DNA from: an uncultured Oscillospiraceae bacterium
GTDB lineage: Bacteria; Bacillota; Clostridia; Oscillospirales; Ruminococcaceae
DNA: 6,400 nt
Reading direction: 5' to 3'
Assembly: GCA_958403605.1 (NCBI GenBank)
Contig: CATXYA010000106.1
Location: forward strand, 1-6,400
Shown here: piece by piece, positions 1-6,365 of the stretch
How positions within the stretch are numbered: the stretch's first letter is position 1
Layout: the number at the start of each line of letters is the position of its first letter
The notes under the pieces: model-generated
Seen by the model: the letters and a program-made list of their open reading frames with translations, nothing else
Told to the model about the DNA's origin: nothing
Database searches by the model: none
Position numbers and translations under genes: made by a program

Positions 1-1
1 T

Positions 2-1159
2 AACAAGCACTACTTTACCAACCTCGCGCGGTACGGCCTGGTCTGGACGCTGCTGGCGGACGGCCGGCAAGCGGCGTCGGGATATCTTGGCAGCGTGGAC
101 GTGCCGCCGCAGGCGGAAACGCGGCTGGCGCTGCCGGTGACGGAGCTGCCCGCGGGCGAGGTGTTCCTCAATGTGGCGCTGATCACCAAAGAAGCCTGCC
201 CCTGGGCCCCGGCTGGATACGCGGTGGCTGCCGGGCAGCTTCTCCTGCAGGCGGCGCAGCCCCTCCAGCCGGCGGCCCCCCATTTGGGCGACGCGCTGCA
301 TGTGCACGAGGCGGACGGGCGCGCGGTGGTGGAAAACGCCCTTATCCGGGCCGAGGTGGAAAACAAAACGGGCCTGCTGGTCTCCCTTGCCATCGGCGGC
401 GAAGAGCTGCTGGCCGGGCCTTTGATTCCCAACTATTACCGGGCCCTCACGGACAATGACCGCGGCGTCGCCAACTTCAACCCCACGGCCATGCTTGACG
501 CGGTGGACACCGATCATTGGGACCGTGTGGCGCAGACCATGACGCTGGTGGACTGCAGGCTGGCGGACGACCCGCGCGGCATCCGCATCACCAGCGAGTA
601 CCGGCACCCGCTTTTTGAGCGGCTGGAGCTGCAGTATTTGGTGGACGCAGGCGGCGCGCTGGAGACCACCCCCACCGCGGCACCGAAAAGGGCCCCCTAC
701 CGCATCGGCCTGATGGCCGACATTCCCGGCCGCTACGGCACGGTGGAATGGTACGGCCGCGGCCCCCATGAGAATTACTGTGACCGCCGCACGGGCGCGG
801 ACGTGGGGCTGTACCGCATGCCGGCGGCGCAGCTGGAACAGCCGTACCTGCGCCCGCAGGAAAACGGCACCCGCACGGAGCTGCGGCGCCTTTCTCTGTG
901 GGACGCCCTGGGCGTCGGCTACACCTTGACGGACCTCACCGGCAGCCACATGAGCTTTTCGCTGCACCCCTACACCCAGGCCGACCTGGACGCCGCGGAG
1001 CACCTGCACGAGCTGCCCTGCCGGGAAAACCTGACGCTGAACCTGGACGCGGTGCAGTGCGGCGTAGGGGGCGACTTCCCCGGCATCGCCATGCTGAAAA
1101 AGCCGTACATGATCTGGCCGGGGCAGACCTACACGCAGCAGCTGCGCATCACCCGCTGA
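2..1159 (+). CDS. lacZ: Beta-galactosidase (LacZ type, GH2), C-terminal part; 5' end outside window
   Basis: This is the last 385 residues of a long LacZ-type glycoside hydrolase family 2 enzyme, which hydrolyses terminal beta-galactosides in the cytoplasm. The reading frame is open from base 2, with no start needed inside the window. The first residues (NKHYFTNLARYGLVW, then DG) match the start of LacZ domain 4, an immunoglobulin-like fold. From about base 317 the C-terminal beta-sandwich domain (Bgal_small_N) follows: YRALTDNDRG, then WYGRGPHENYCDR, then PYLRPQENGTRTELR, and near the end NLTLNLDAVQCGVGGD. E. coli LacZ has 1024 residues, so about 60% of the protein, including both catalytic glutamates, lies upstream. 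One oddity: after GVGGD the sequence reads FPGIA, where E. coli has DSW with the substrate-contacting Trp999, so that tryptophan is not conserved. The importer genes start 52 bases downstream on the same strand. The family call is firm; the exact galactoside is unknown. Confidence 0.93.
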   Translation, partial: NKHYFTNLARYGLVWTLLADGRQAASGYLGSVDVPPQAETRLALPVTELPAGEVFLNVALITKEACPWAPAGYAVAAGQLLLQAAQPLQPAAPHLGDALHVHEADGRAVVENALIRAEVENKTGLLVSLAIGGEELLAGPLIPNYYRALTDNDRGVANFNPTAMLDAVDTDHWDRVAQTMTLVDCRLADDPRGIRITSEYRHPLFERLELQYLVDAGGALETTPTAAPKRAPYRIGLMADIPGRYGTVEWYGRGPHENYCDRRTGADVGLYRMPAAQLEQPYLRPQENGTRTELRRLSLWDALGVGYTLTDLTGSHMSFSLHPYTQADLDAAEHLHELPCRENLTLNLDAVQCGVGGDFPGIAMLKKPYMIWPGQTYTQQLRITR

Positions 1160-1193
1160 AGGAGGCGCGCGGCACATGCAAGCAATTTTCTAA
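1159..1193 (+). promoter_or_regulatory. Unused strong Shine-Dalgarno with five-codon minigene between lacZ and the ATPase gene
   Basis: AAGGAGG (1159-1165), overlapping the last base of the lacZ stop, is the best ribosome-binding sequence of this gap, yet it serves no full gene. Ten bases later an ATG (1176) opens a reading frame of five codons (MQAIF) ending in TAA at 1191. An ATG directly followed by TGA comes at 1197-1202. All three lie in the frame of the ATPase gene, whose own start at 1212 has a weaker GAGG (1201-1204). The ribosome-binding site and reading frame are seen directly. A role in translational coupling or attenuation is inference, and it may simply be neutral. Confidence 0.45.
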
Positions 1194-1211
1194 AGAATGT
1201 GAGGCGTGAAC

Positions 1212-2723
1212 ATGGAAAACGACTTGATCCTTTCCGCCCGGGGCGTCTGCAAGGCCTTCGGCCCCACCCGCGCCCTGGTAGACGTGGACGTGGACATTCG
1301 CCGGGGCGAGATCCGCGGCCTGATCGGGGAGAACGGCTCGGGCAAAAGCACGTTTTCGTCCATCATCGCCGGGGCGCTGGCAAAGGACGCGGGCGACATC
1401 ATGCTGCATGGGAAACCCTACGAGCCCACCAGCATGGTGGACGCGCAGAACCAGGGCGTGGCGATGATCGTGCAGGAGGCGGGCACGCTGCCCGGCATCG
1501 ACGTGGCCTCCAACATCTTCGCGGGGCGCCTGGAGCAGTTTTCAAAATTCGGTATTCTGAACTGGAAAAAGATCTACGACGAGGCCGACGCCATCCTGAC
1601 GGAGATCGGCGTGCCGGAGATCCGCGGGCGGATGAACATCGAGCAACTGAACTTCGAGGACCGCAAGATCGTGGAGATCGCCCGCGCCATGGTGTCCCAC
1701 CCGGACATCCTCATCATCGACGAGACCACCACGGCCCTCGCCACCAAGGGGCGCAAGATCATCTACGACCTAATCCAGCGCCTGCACCAAGAGAACAAGG
1801 CCATCCTGTTCATCAGCCACGACCTGGACGAGCTGATGCAGATCTGCAACAACATCACCGTGCTGCGCGACGGCGTGATCATCGACACGCTGGACAGCGA
1901 AAACATGTCCGTGGAGCGCATGCGCACACTGATGATCGGGCGCGAGCTGACGGGCAGCTACTTCCGCCCGGATTTCGACGGCACCTGCTCCGGCGAGGTG
2001 CTGCTGGAGGCAAAGCGCGTGACCCTGCGCCCCTATTTCAAAAATTTGAATGTCACGCTGCACCGGGGCGAGATTTTAGGCTTCGGCGGCCTTTCCAACT
2101 GCGGCATGCACGAATTAGGCCGCGTGCTGTTCGGCCTGGACAAGACCCTCACCGGCAGCGTGGAGCTGCACAAAAACGGGCAGTGCATCCCCATCACCGA
2201 CCCCACCGTGGCGGTGGAAAACAGCATCGCCTACGTCTCCAAGGACCGCGACAAGGAATCGCTGGTGCTGGCCAGCTCCATCCAAAGCAATATCGCCATG
2301 CCCACGCTGGGCAAGCTGGCCGGGCCGCTGGGCTTCCTGGCGCCGGGCGCGGAAAAGGCGCTGGCGGGCGGCCAGATCAAAAAGATGCGCATCAAGTGCC
2401 GCGGCGCCAGCCAGCTGGTGAAGGAGCTCTCCGGCGGCAACAAGCAAAAGGTGGTCTTTTCCAAGTGGCTGGGCACGGACGCCGACGTCTTCATCCTGGA
2501 CTGCCCCACGCGCGGCATCGACGTGGGCGTGAAGGCGGACATGTACAAGCTGATGATGGAGCTCAAGCGCCAGGGAAAGGGCATCATCATGATCTCGGAG
2601 GAGCTGTTGGAGCTCATTGGCATGAGCGACCGCATGATGATCTTCAAGGACGGCAAGCTGAGCCGGGAATTTGAGCGCAGCGCCCAGCTTTCCGAAAAAG
2701 ACATCATCGACTACATCATTTGA
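1212..2723 (+). CDS. Sugar ABC importer ATPase with two fused ATP-binding domains (RbsA/MglA-like, CUT2)
   Basis: This 503-residue protein would sit on the inner face of the membrane and hydrolyse ATP to drive sugar uptake; the length is normal for RbsA-like ATPases. Domain 1 (about 1-245) has Walker A GENGSGKST (39-47), Q-loop Gln88, Walker B ILIIDE (166-171) and H-loop His203. Its signature motif, however, reads LNFED (146-150) instead of LSxGQ, and DEPT is DETT. Domain 2 (about 258-503) has an intact signature LSGGN (406-410). Its Walker A is degenerate with no lysine (290-299), its Walker B is VFILDC (426-431) with Cys in place of the catalytic Glu, and the H-loop His is Glu463. Walker A and H-loop loss in domain 2 is usual for this family; the cysteine and LNFED are less so. 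I start at ATG 1212, seven bases after GAGG, because a GTG at 1206 has no spacing for a ribosome site. The substrate is unknown; rbsA or mglA would be over-specific names. Confidence 0.93.
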   Translation: MENDLILSARGVCKAFGPTRALVDVDVDIRRGEIRGLIGENGSGKSTFSSIIAGALAKDAGDIMLHGKPYEPTSMVDAQNQGVAMIVQEAGTLPGIDVASNIFAGRLEQFSKFGILNWKKIYDEADAILTEIGVPEIRGRMNIEQLNFEDRKIVEIARAMVSHPDILIIDETTTALATKGRKIIYDLIQRLHQENKAILFISHDLDELMQICNNITVLRDGVIIDTLDSENMSVERMRTLMIGRELTGSYFRPDFDGTCSGEVLLEAKRVTLRPYFKNLNVTLHRGEILGFGGLSNCGMHELGRVLFGLDKTLTGSVELHKNGQCIPITDPTVAVENSIAYVSKDRDKESLVLASSIQSNIAMPTLGKLAGPLGFLAPGAEKALAGGQIKKMRIKCRGASQLVKELSGGNKQKVVFSKWLGTDADVFILDCPTRGIDVGVKADMYKLMMELKRQGKGIIMISEELLELIGMSDRMMIFKDGKLSREFERSAQLSEKDIIDYII

Positions 2724-2729
2724 GGAGGG
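2722..2729 (+). promoter_or_regulatory. Shine-Dalgarno of permease 1, overlapping the ATPase stop codon
   Basis: GAGGAGGG begins inside the TGA stop of the ATPase gene and lies ten bases before ATG 2740. It fixes the permease start at 2740 rather than at an earlier in-frame ATG at 2671, which would overlap the ATPase gene by more than 50 bases and has no comparable site. The tight layout suggests translational coupling of ATPase and permease. Confidence 0.8.
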
Positions 2730-2739
2730 ACGCGGCAAT

Positions 2740-3741
2740 ATGGCGGTAGAAGTTTTAAAAAGCAGCGCCGAAAACCAACACATCCAGGAGCTGCTGGACC
2801 AAAAAGCGGCCCGCAAACAAATGTTTTCCCGCATCGTCCCCTATGTGGGGCTGATCTTTGTGCTGGTGTTTTTCTCCCTGGTGACCGGGGGACGCTTCAT
2901 CAGCCCGGCCAACCTGTCCAATATGGTGAACCAGTGCTTCGCGCTGGTCATTGTGGCGGTGGGCGCCAGCTTTGTTTACGCCCACGGCGGCATGGATTTC
3001 TCCATTGGCGCCAGCTGCGGCGTGGCCCAGCTGGCGGGCGGCTGGCTGCTCACCAAAATGGGCATGCCCATGCCGGTGGTCATCCTGGCCATCCTGGTGG
3101 TGCCTGTCATCGGCTGTCTGTTGGTGGCGCTGGTGGCGGAGGTGTTCCATGTGCCGGTGTTCATCGGCTCGATGTGCGCGCGCTCGGTGTTCATGGGCAT
3201 CCTCACCGTGGGCGTCTCGGAGGCCGAGATCTCCGTCAGCATCGCCAAATACGGCTATATGAACAACGTGGTGGTCAAGGTCGTGGTGCTGGCAGCCGTC
3301 ATTGCGCTGGGGATGTATCTGTTTGAGTTCACGCCCCTGGGCAAGCGCGAAAAGGCCATCGGCGGCAACCGGGCCACCGCGCGGCAGGCGGGCATCCGCA
3401 TCAACCGGCAGATCTTCCTGGGCTATGCCCTGCTGGGGCTCTGTGTGGGCATTGCGGGCGTGTTCTCCATGTTCCGCGCGGGCACCGTCAGCATGAACTC
3501 CGGCGCAGGCATGGAATTCAACATCATGCTGGCCGTGGTGCTGGGCGGCTTCCCCATGTCCGGCGGCGACAAGGCCTCCGTCATCTCCGCCATCGTGGGC
3601 GCGCTGACGGCCATCCTGCTCACCAACGGCCTCACCGTCTGGGGGCTGGACCCCAACCTGGTAAACGGTGTGAAGGGCCTGCTGTTCGTCGCCATCATCG
3701 GCCTTTCGTATGATCGCAGCCTGGGCAAGCTGGTGACCTGA
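2740..3741 (+). CDS. Sugar ABC importer permease 1 (RbsC-like, BPD_transp_2 family)
   Basis: This is a 333-residue integral membrane protein, of usual length for an RbsC-like permease, which would form one half of the sugar channel. A polar, charged N-terminal stretch (about 1-30, likely helical and cytoplasmic) precedes a run of hydrophobic segments, roughly at 33-49, 66-81, 112-134, 139-159, 178-196, 226-246, 281-298 and 308-323. Family hallmarks are visible: HGGMDFSIGA (82-91, matching TGGIDLSVGS), AIGGN (206-210) followed by the ATRxxGI-like RATARQAGI, and AVVLGG (265-270) followed by SGG (274-276), the loop region that contacts the ATPase. It follows the ATPase by 16 bases with a strong ribosome site. 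A second, clearly different permease lies past the binding-protein gene, so the channel is probably a heterodimer. Family certain, substrate not. Confidence 0.92.
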   Translation: MAVEVLKSSAENQHIQELLDQKAARKQMFSRIVPYVGLIFVLVFFSLVTGGRFISPANLSNMVNQCFALVIVAVGASFVYAHGGMDFSIGASCGVAQLAGGWLLTKMGMPMPVVILAILVVPVIGCLLVALVAEVFHVPVFIGSMCARSVFMGILTVGVSEAEISVSIAKYGYMNNVVVKVVVLAAVIALGMYLFEFTPLGKREKAIGGNRATARQAGIRINRQIFLGYALLGLCVGIAGVFSMFRAGTVSMNSGAGMEFNIMLAVVLGGFPMSGGDKASVISAIVGALTAILLTNGLTVWGLDPNLVNGVKGLLFVAIIGLSYDRSLGKLVT

Positions 3742-3746
3742 GCGCA

Positions 3747-3759
3747 CCGCCGCGGGCGG
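3747..3759 (+). other. Short GC hairpin after permease 1
   Basis: CCGCC (3747-3751) and GGCGG (3755-3759) form a perfect five-pair stem with a three-base GCG loop, just after the permease 1 stop. It is followed by AAAATCGTGG, not a T-run, so it is not a convincing terminator. It could protect the 3' end of the upstream message or shape relative expression of the binding protein gene. Such a short GC stem can arise by chance in this GC-rich DNA. The rest of the 77-base gap shows no promoter I trust. Confidence 0.3.
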
Positions 3760-3818
3760 AAAATCGTGGTTTCTGTTCCATCCATCATAGAAATGTACCG
3801 TAAGAAAGGAAGAAAAAC

Positions 3819-5024
3819 ATGAAAAAGTTGATCTCTGGCCTGTTATGTATCGCAATGCTCTTTTCCCTGGCCGCTTGTGCCGGGGCCCCTGCCTCCAGTG
3901 CAGCCTCTGGGGCGGCCTCCGGTTCCGGCGCTGCAGGAGGCACCACCGTCAACAATGCCGGCCAGGTCGTCACGGAGTACGGCGTGGACGAAGTGCACAC
4001 CGACAAGGAGATGCCCCCCTTCAAGGTCCTTGTCACCTACGCCTCCTTTACCGATAAACTGGGCTCCCAGTACAAGAGCAGCCTGGAGTATCTCGGCAAA
4101 GCGCTGAATATCGACTTCATCTTTGTGGAGAGCGGCATGGGCGAGGACGCGCGCACCATCATTGAGGCGGCGCTGGTGAACAAGCCCGACGCCTGGATCG
4201 CCAATACCTGCTCTGTCGCCGACGTGAAGGCGGCCGCCGACGCAGGCAACATCCCCTATATCTCCTGCGGCGCCATTTTCGCCTCCGACGAAGTGGCCCA
4301 GGAGATGGCGACGTATGACAACTTTATGGGCGTCATCGCGGTGGACGACTACGCCGCCGGCCAAAGCGCCGCGGACGCGCTGTATGAGGACGGCTGCCGC
4401 AACGTGCTGCTGTGCGGCATTCAAAAGGGCGCCTCCGGCCAGCACGACCAGCGCGCGCTGGGCTTCCTGAGCGGCGTTGCTTCCCACGACGACATGAAGC
4501 TGTTGGGCGAGGATTATTCCATGCTGCAGTTCGCCGAGGCCATCACCTCCTTCGCGGCCACCTATCCCGAGCTGGACGGCGTGTTCTGCACGCTGGTGAA
4601 CGAGGCCATCTACAACACCTTCACCACCGAGGACCTGGTGGGCAGCGTGCGCCTGGGCGGCCTGGACGTGTCGGAATCCACGGGCGATTACTTCGACAAC
4701 GGCACCCTGAGCTACATGGCGGCGGGCAATTACGTCACCAATATGCTGGGCTTTGCGGTGGTCTACAACTACCTGCTGGACGGCACCCGCATTGTGGACG
4801 ACCCGACCGAGATCGTGAAATGGAACAACATCAACCTGCGCAATTCCGAGGATTACAACAACTACATCACCTATCTCGACTCCGGCACGCCCGCGTATAC
4901 GGCGGCGGAGATCATGGAGATGGTGCACTACTATAACGACAGCATGACGCCCGCCGCGTTCCGCGCCCTGGGCGAAGCGTACACCCTGGAGGACGTCATG
5001 AAGCGCCACGAGGGCCTGAAATAA
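3819..5024 (+). CDS. Sugar ABC importer solute-binding lipoprotein (type 1 periplasmic-binding fold)
   Basis: This 401-residue protein would be anchored outside the membrane and hand its ligand to the permeases. Residues 1-20 are a lipoprotein signal: KK, a hydrophobic core, then lipobox LAAC with Cys20 as the lipidated residue. A flexible Ala/Ser/Gly tether follows (21-41). The mature domain starts near 67 with a beta strand (FKVLVTYASF) and shows the Peripla_BP_4 pattern: DAWIANTCSVADVKAAADAGNIPYISC (124-150) resembles the ribose/galactose-binding repeat ending in AGNIPxI. GVIAVDDYAAGQSAADAL (171-188) and GQHDQRALGF (207-216) also fit. Residues 360-401 form an extra acidic C-terminal tail. 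The ribosome site AGGAAG (3807-3812) lies six bases before the ATG. Five cysteines remain in the mature domain (131, 150, 193, 199, 257), a high number for an exported protein and compatible with an anaerobe. The ligand cannot be read from sequence. Confidence 0.9.
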   Translation: MKKLISGLLCIAMLFSLAACAGAPASSAASGAASGSGAAGGTTVNNAGQVVTEYGVDEVHTDKEMPPFKVLVTYASFTDKLGSQYKSSLEYLGKALNIDFIFVESGMGEDARTIIEAALVNKPDAWIANTCSVADVKAAADAGNIPYISCGAIFASDEVAQEMATYDNFMGVIAVDDYAAGQSAADALYEDGCRNVLLCGIQKGASGQHDQRALGFLSGVASHDDMKLLGEDYSMLQFAEAITSFAATYPELDGVFCTLVNEAIYNTFTTEDLVGSVRLGGLDVSESTGDYFDNGTLSYMAAGNYVTNMLGFAVVYNYLLDGTRIVDDPTEIVKWNNINLRNSEDYNNYITYLDSGTPAYTAAEIMEMVHYYNDSMTPAAFRALGEAYTLEDVMKRHEGLK

Positions 5025-5033
5025 AGCTTGACA

Positions 5034-5051
5034 GCCGCCGCGGTGCGCGGC
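5034..5051 (+). other. GC hairpin between binding protein and permease 2 genes
   Basis: GCCGC (5034-5038) can pair with GCGGC (5047-5051) around an eight-base loop. The downstream ATTTT (5054-5058) is short and runs straight into the ribosome site of permease 2, so this is at most a weak attenuator. A stem here could stabilise the binding-protein message or reduce expression of permease 2. The structure is seen; the function is inference, and chance is possible at this GC content. Confidence 0.3.
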
Positions 5052-5058
5052 GCATTTT

Positions 5059-5066
5059 GGAGGTGG
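5059..5066 (+). promoter_or_regulatory. Shine-Dalgarno that sets the TTG start of permease 2
   Basis: GGAGGTGG is an excellent ribosome-binding site, with seven bases between GGAGG and the TTG at 5071. No ATG is available until residue 35, which lies after the first membrane segment, so the TTG start is well supported. Confidence 0.8.
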
Positions 5067-5070
5067 TTCC

Positions 5071-6069
5071 TTGAAACAGAATCGATATGTGAAACTGCTG
5101 ATCAATACCCTGCTGGCCCTCGCGCTTCCCGTGGCGGTGTTCCTGGTGTTCACGCTGCTCTCCGGCGGGCGCATGGCCAATCAGCGGACCATCATGGCCA
5201 TTCTGCGCCAGAGCATCCAGCCCACCGTCATCTGCCTGGGGCTGATGCTGGGCATGCGGCTGGGCATGATGAACTTCGCCTGCGGTGCCATCGTGCTGTG
5301 CTCGGCCATCTGCGGCATGGGCATCAGCAACGTGCTGGGGCTGGGGCTGCCGGGCTTCATCGTCTTCGCCATGCTGGTGTCGCTGGCGTGCAACGCGCTT
5401 TACGGCTTTTTGTACAACAAGCTGCGTGTTCCCTGCATGGTGCTGGGCCTGGGCATGATGCTGGTATATGAGGCGCTGCCCCGTATCTTCTTCTCGGGCG
5501 GGGCCTCCATCAAGGCGGCGGACGGCTTTTTGGCCCGCTCCCCCTATTGCTTCTGGGTACTCATCGGGTGCATCGTCCTGTTCTATATCCTTTTCAACAA
5601 AACGGCTTACGGCCACAACCTGCGCGCCGTGGGCGCCAACCAGGCCATCGCCATCTCCTCGGGCCTGGACCTGGATAAGATCAAGTTCCAAAACTTCATT
5701 GTGGGCGGCATCTTTTTGGGCATCGCTGCGGTGCTGCATCTGTCCTCCAGCGGGTCGCTCAACAACGTGGCGGCGCTGGGCTCCATGTCCGTGATGATGG
5801 ACGCTTTTATGGGCGTGTTCCTGGGCATGCTGCTGGGCCGCTGGATCGACCTCAGCGTGGCCATCTACTTAGGCGTTGTGACGATGAAGATCATCTCCAA
5901 CGGCTTCGTGGCCATCGGGATGAGCGCCACCTGGCAGGACGTGGTGACGGGCGTGTTCCTGCTGGCGGTGATGGCGGTCTCCGCCAACGCCGCCCTGCCG
6001 GAGCGGCTGCGGCTGAACAAACTGTTCGCCGCCCAGGCGGACGCGGAGTTCGCCAAGCAGGCGAACTGA
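5071..6069 (+). CDS. Sugar ABC importer permease 2 (divergent RbsC-like, BPD_transp_2 family)
   Basis: This 332-residue membrane protein is the likely partner of permease 1 in the sugar channel. It begins at TTG with a strong ribosome site; residues 8-31 form the first membrane segment. Other hydrophobic stretches lie at about 51-82, 90-115, 122-135, 159-175, 208-224, 242-258, 262-283 and 289-306. The central AVGANQAIAISSGL (186-199), followed by IKFQNFIVGGIFLGIAAVL (204-222), is the RbsC family core (AVGxNxxAAxxSGI). Two conserved regions are changed: the usual GGIDLSVG reads GMMNFACG (65-72, Asp to Asn68), and AVVLGG is replaced by AFMGVFLG (245-252). The charged tail from 310 is cytoplasmic or linker-like. 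The gene lies 46 bases after the binding protein and is the last gene before the terminator. A diverged second permease is common where two permeases form a heterodimer. Confidence 0.9.
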   Translation: MKQNRYVKLLINTLLALALPVAVFLVFTLLSGGRMANQRTIMAILRQSIQPTVICLGLMLGMRLGMMNFACGAIVLCSAICGMGISNVLGLGLPGFIVFAMLVSLACNALYGFLYNKLRVPCMVLGLGMMLVYEALPRIFFSGGASIKAADGFLARSPYCFWVLIGCIVLFYILFNKTAYGHNLRAVGANQAIAISSGLDLDKIKFQNFIVGGIFLGIAAVLHLSSSGSLNNVAALGSMSVMMDAFMGVFLGMLLGRWIDLSVAIYLGVVTMKIISNGFVAIGMSATWQDVVTGVFLLAVMAVSANAALPERLRLNKLFAAQADAEFAKQAN

Positions 6070-6088
6070 CCGCCTTTGAAGATCTCTG

Positions 6089-6127
6089 AAAAAGCAGGGC
6101 GCGTTTTGCAACGCACCCTGCTTTTTT
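6089..6127 (+). terminator. Intrinsic terminator at the end of the importer operon
   Basis: GCAGGG (6094-6099) pairs with CCCTGC (6116-6121), and after one C/A mismatch GCGT (6101-6104) pairs with ACGC (6111-6114) around a TTTGCA loop. Six Ts follow directly (6122-6127) and five As precede the stem (6089-6093), so it could also work for a transcript arriving on the other strand. It begins 20 bases after the permease 2 stop. Confidence 0.9.
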
Positions 6128-6133
6128 CGCCAT

Positions 6134-6365
6134 GGGTGCGGGAAGGCGGGCAAGCACCCTCTCATCTGTCCGGTGAGCGGTGGGAATGGGCAGGCCGGCG
6201 GGCGCCCCCTCATCCGCCTCAAAGAAAAAGGTGGCACCTATCTCCGGCCTAAGAGCCGCCGCTGCGCAGCGGTTGGCCTCCGAAATGCGCCTGCGGGCGC
6301 GATCCCCCACCGGGGGAAGGCGGTGCTGTCCAAACTGGGCAAAGCCCAGTTTGGCGAACAGCACC
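6134..6365. repeat. Cluster of intergenic inverted repeats, no gene
   Basis: This non-coding stretch is packed with self-complementary units. GGGTGC (6134-6139) pairs with GCACCC (6154-6159). CCGCTGCGCAGCGG (6259-6272) is a perfect 14-base palindrome. GCGCC/GGCGC (6287-6300) forms a stem with a four-base loop, and CCCCC/GGGGG (6304-6316) one with a three-base loop. The large hairpin at 6322-6365 follows. Reading frames across it on either strand have biased, non-protein-like composition, with no good ribosome site or family motif. The density and the CCCCTCATCCGCC and CGGGGGAAGG pieces resemble intergenic repeats I recall from high-GC gut clostridia, but that is memory, not a search. Bases 6366-6400 show nothing I can name. 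Confidence 0.6.
6322..6365. repeat. Large hairpin of 19 base pairs with a three-base bulge
   Basis: GGTGCTGT (6322-6329) pairs with ACAGCACC (6358-6365), and CCAAACTGGGC (6330-6340) pairs perfectly with GCCCAGTTTGG (6344-6354) around an AAA loop. The only break is CGA (6355-6357) on the 3' arm. No T-run follows on either strand, so it is not a standard terminator. It is too long and exact for chance and is likely a palindromic repeat unit or a structured RNA. Confidence 0.75.

Noticed and set aside
1199..2674. 491-codon frame on the plus strand inside the ATPase gene
   Set aside because: It is rich in Arg, Gly, His and Pro, typical of a shifted frame; the overlapping frame carries all ABC motifs.
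2671..2739. Upstream ATG as an alternative start for permease 1
   Set aside because: It overlaps the ATPase gene and lacks a good ribosome site, while ATG 2740 has GAGGAGGG at proper spacing.
3061..3076. GGGCATGCCC palindrome inside permease 1
   Set aside because: It encodes a Met-Gly-Met-Pro repeat in frame, so coding explains it.
3742..3818. Possible internal promoter before the binding-protein gene
   Set aside because: No convincing -35/-10 pair could be picked out in this 77-base gap.
2755..3855. Long open frame on the minus strand over permease 1
   Set aside because: It is antisense to a clear membrane protein, His/Gln/Asp-rich and without family motifs: a by-product of GC-rich codon use.
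3843..5180. 445-codon open frame on the minus strand over the binding-protein gene
   Set aside because: Antisense to a gene with a signal peptide and family motifs; composition is Val/His/Gly-rich with no recognisable domain.
5891..6364. Minus-strand open frame running through the repeat cluster into permease 2
   Set aside because: It reads through the terminator and palindromes and into the 3' end of a real gene; no ribosome site or domain.
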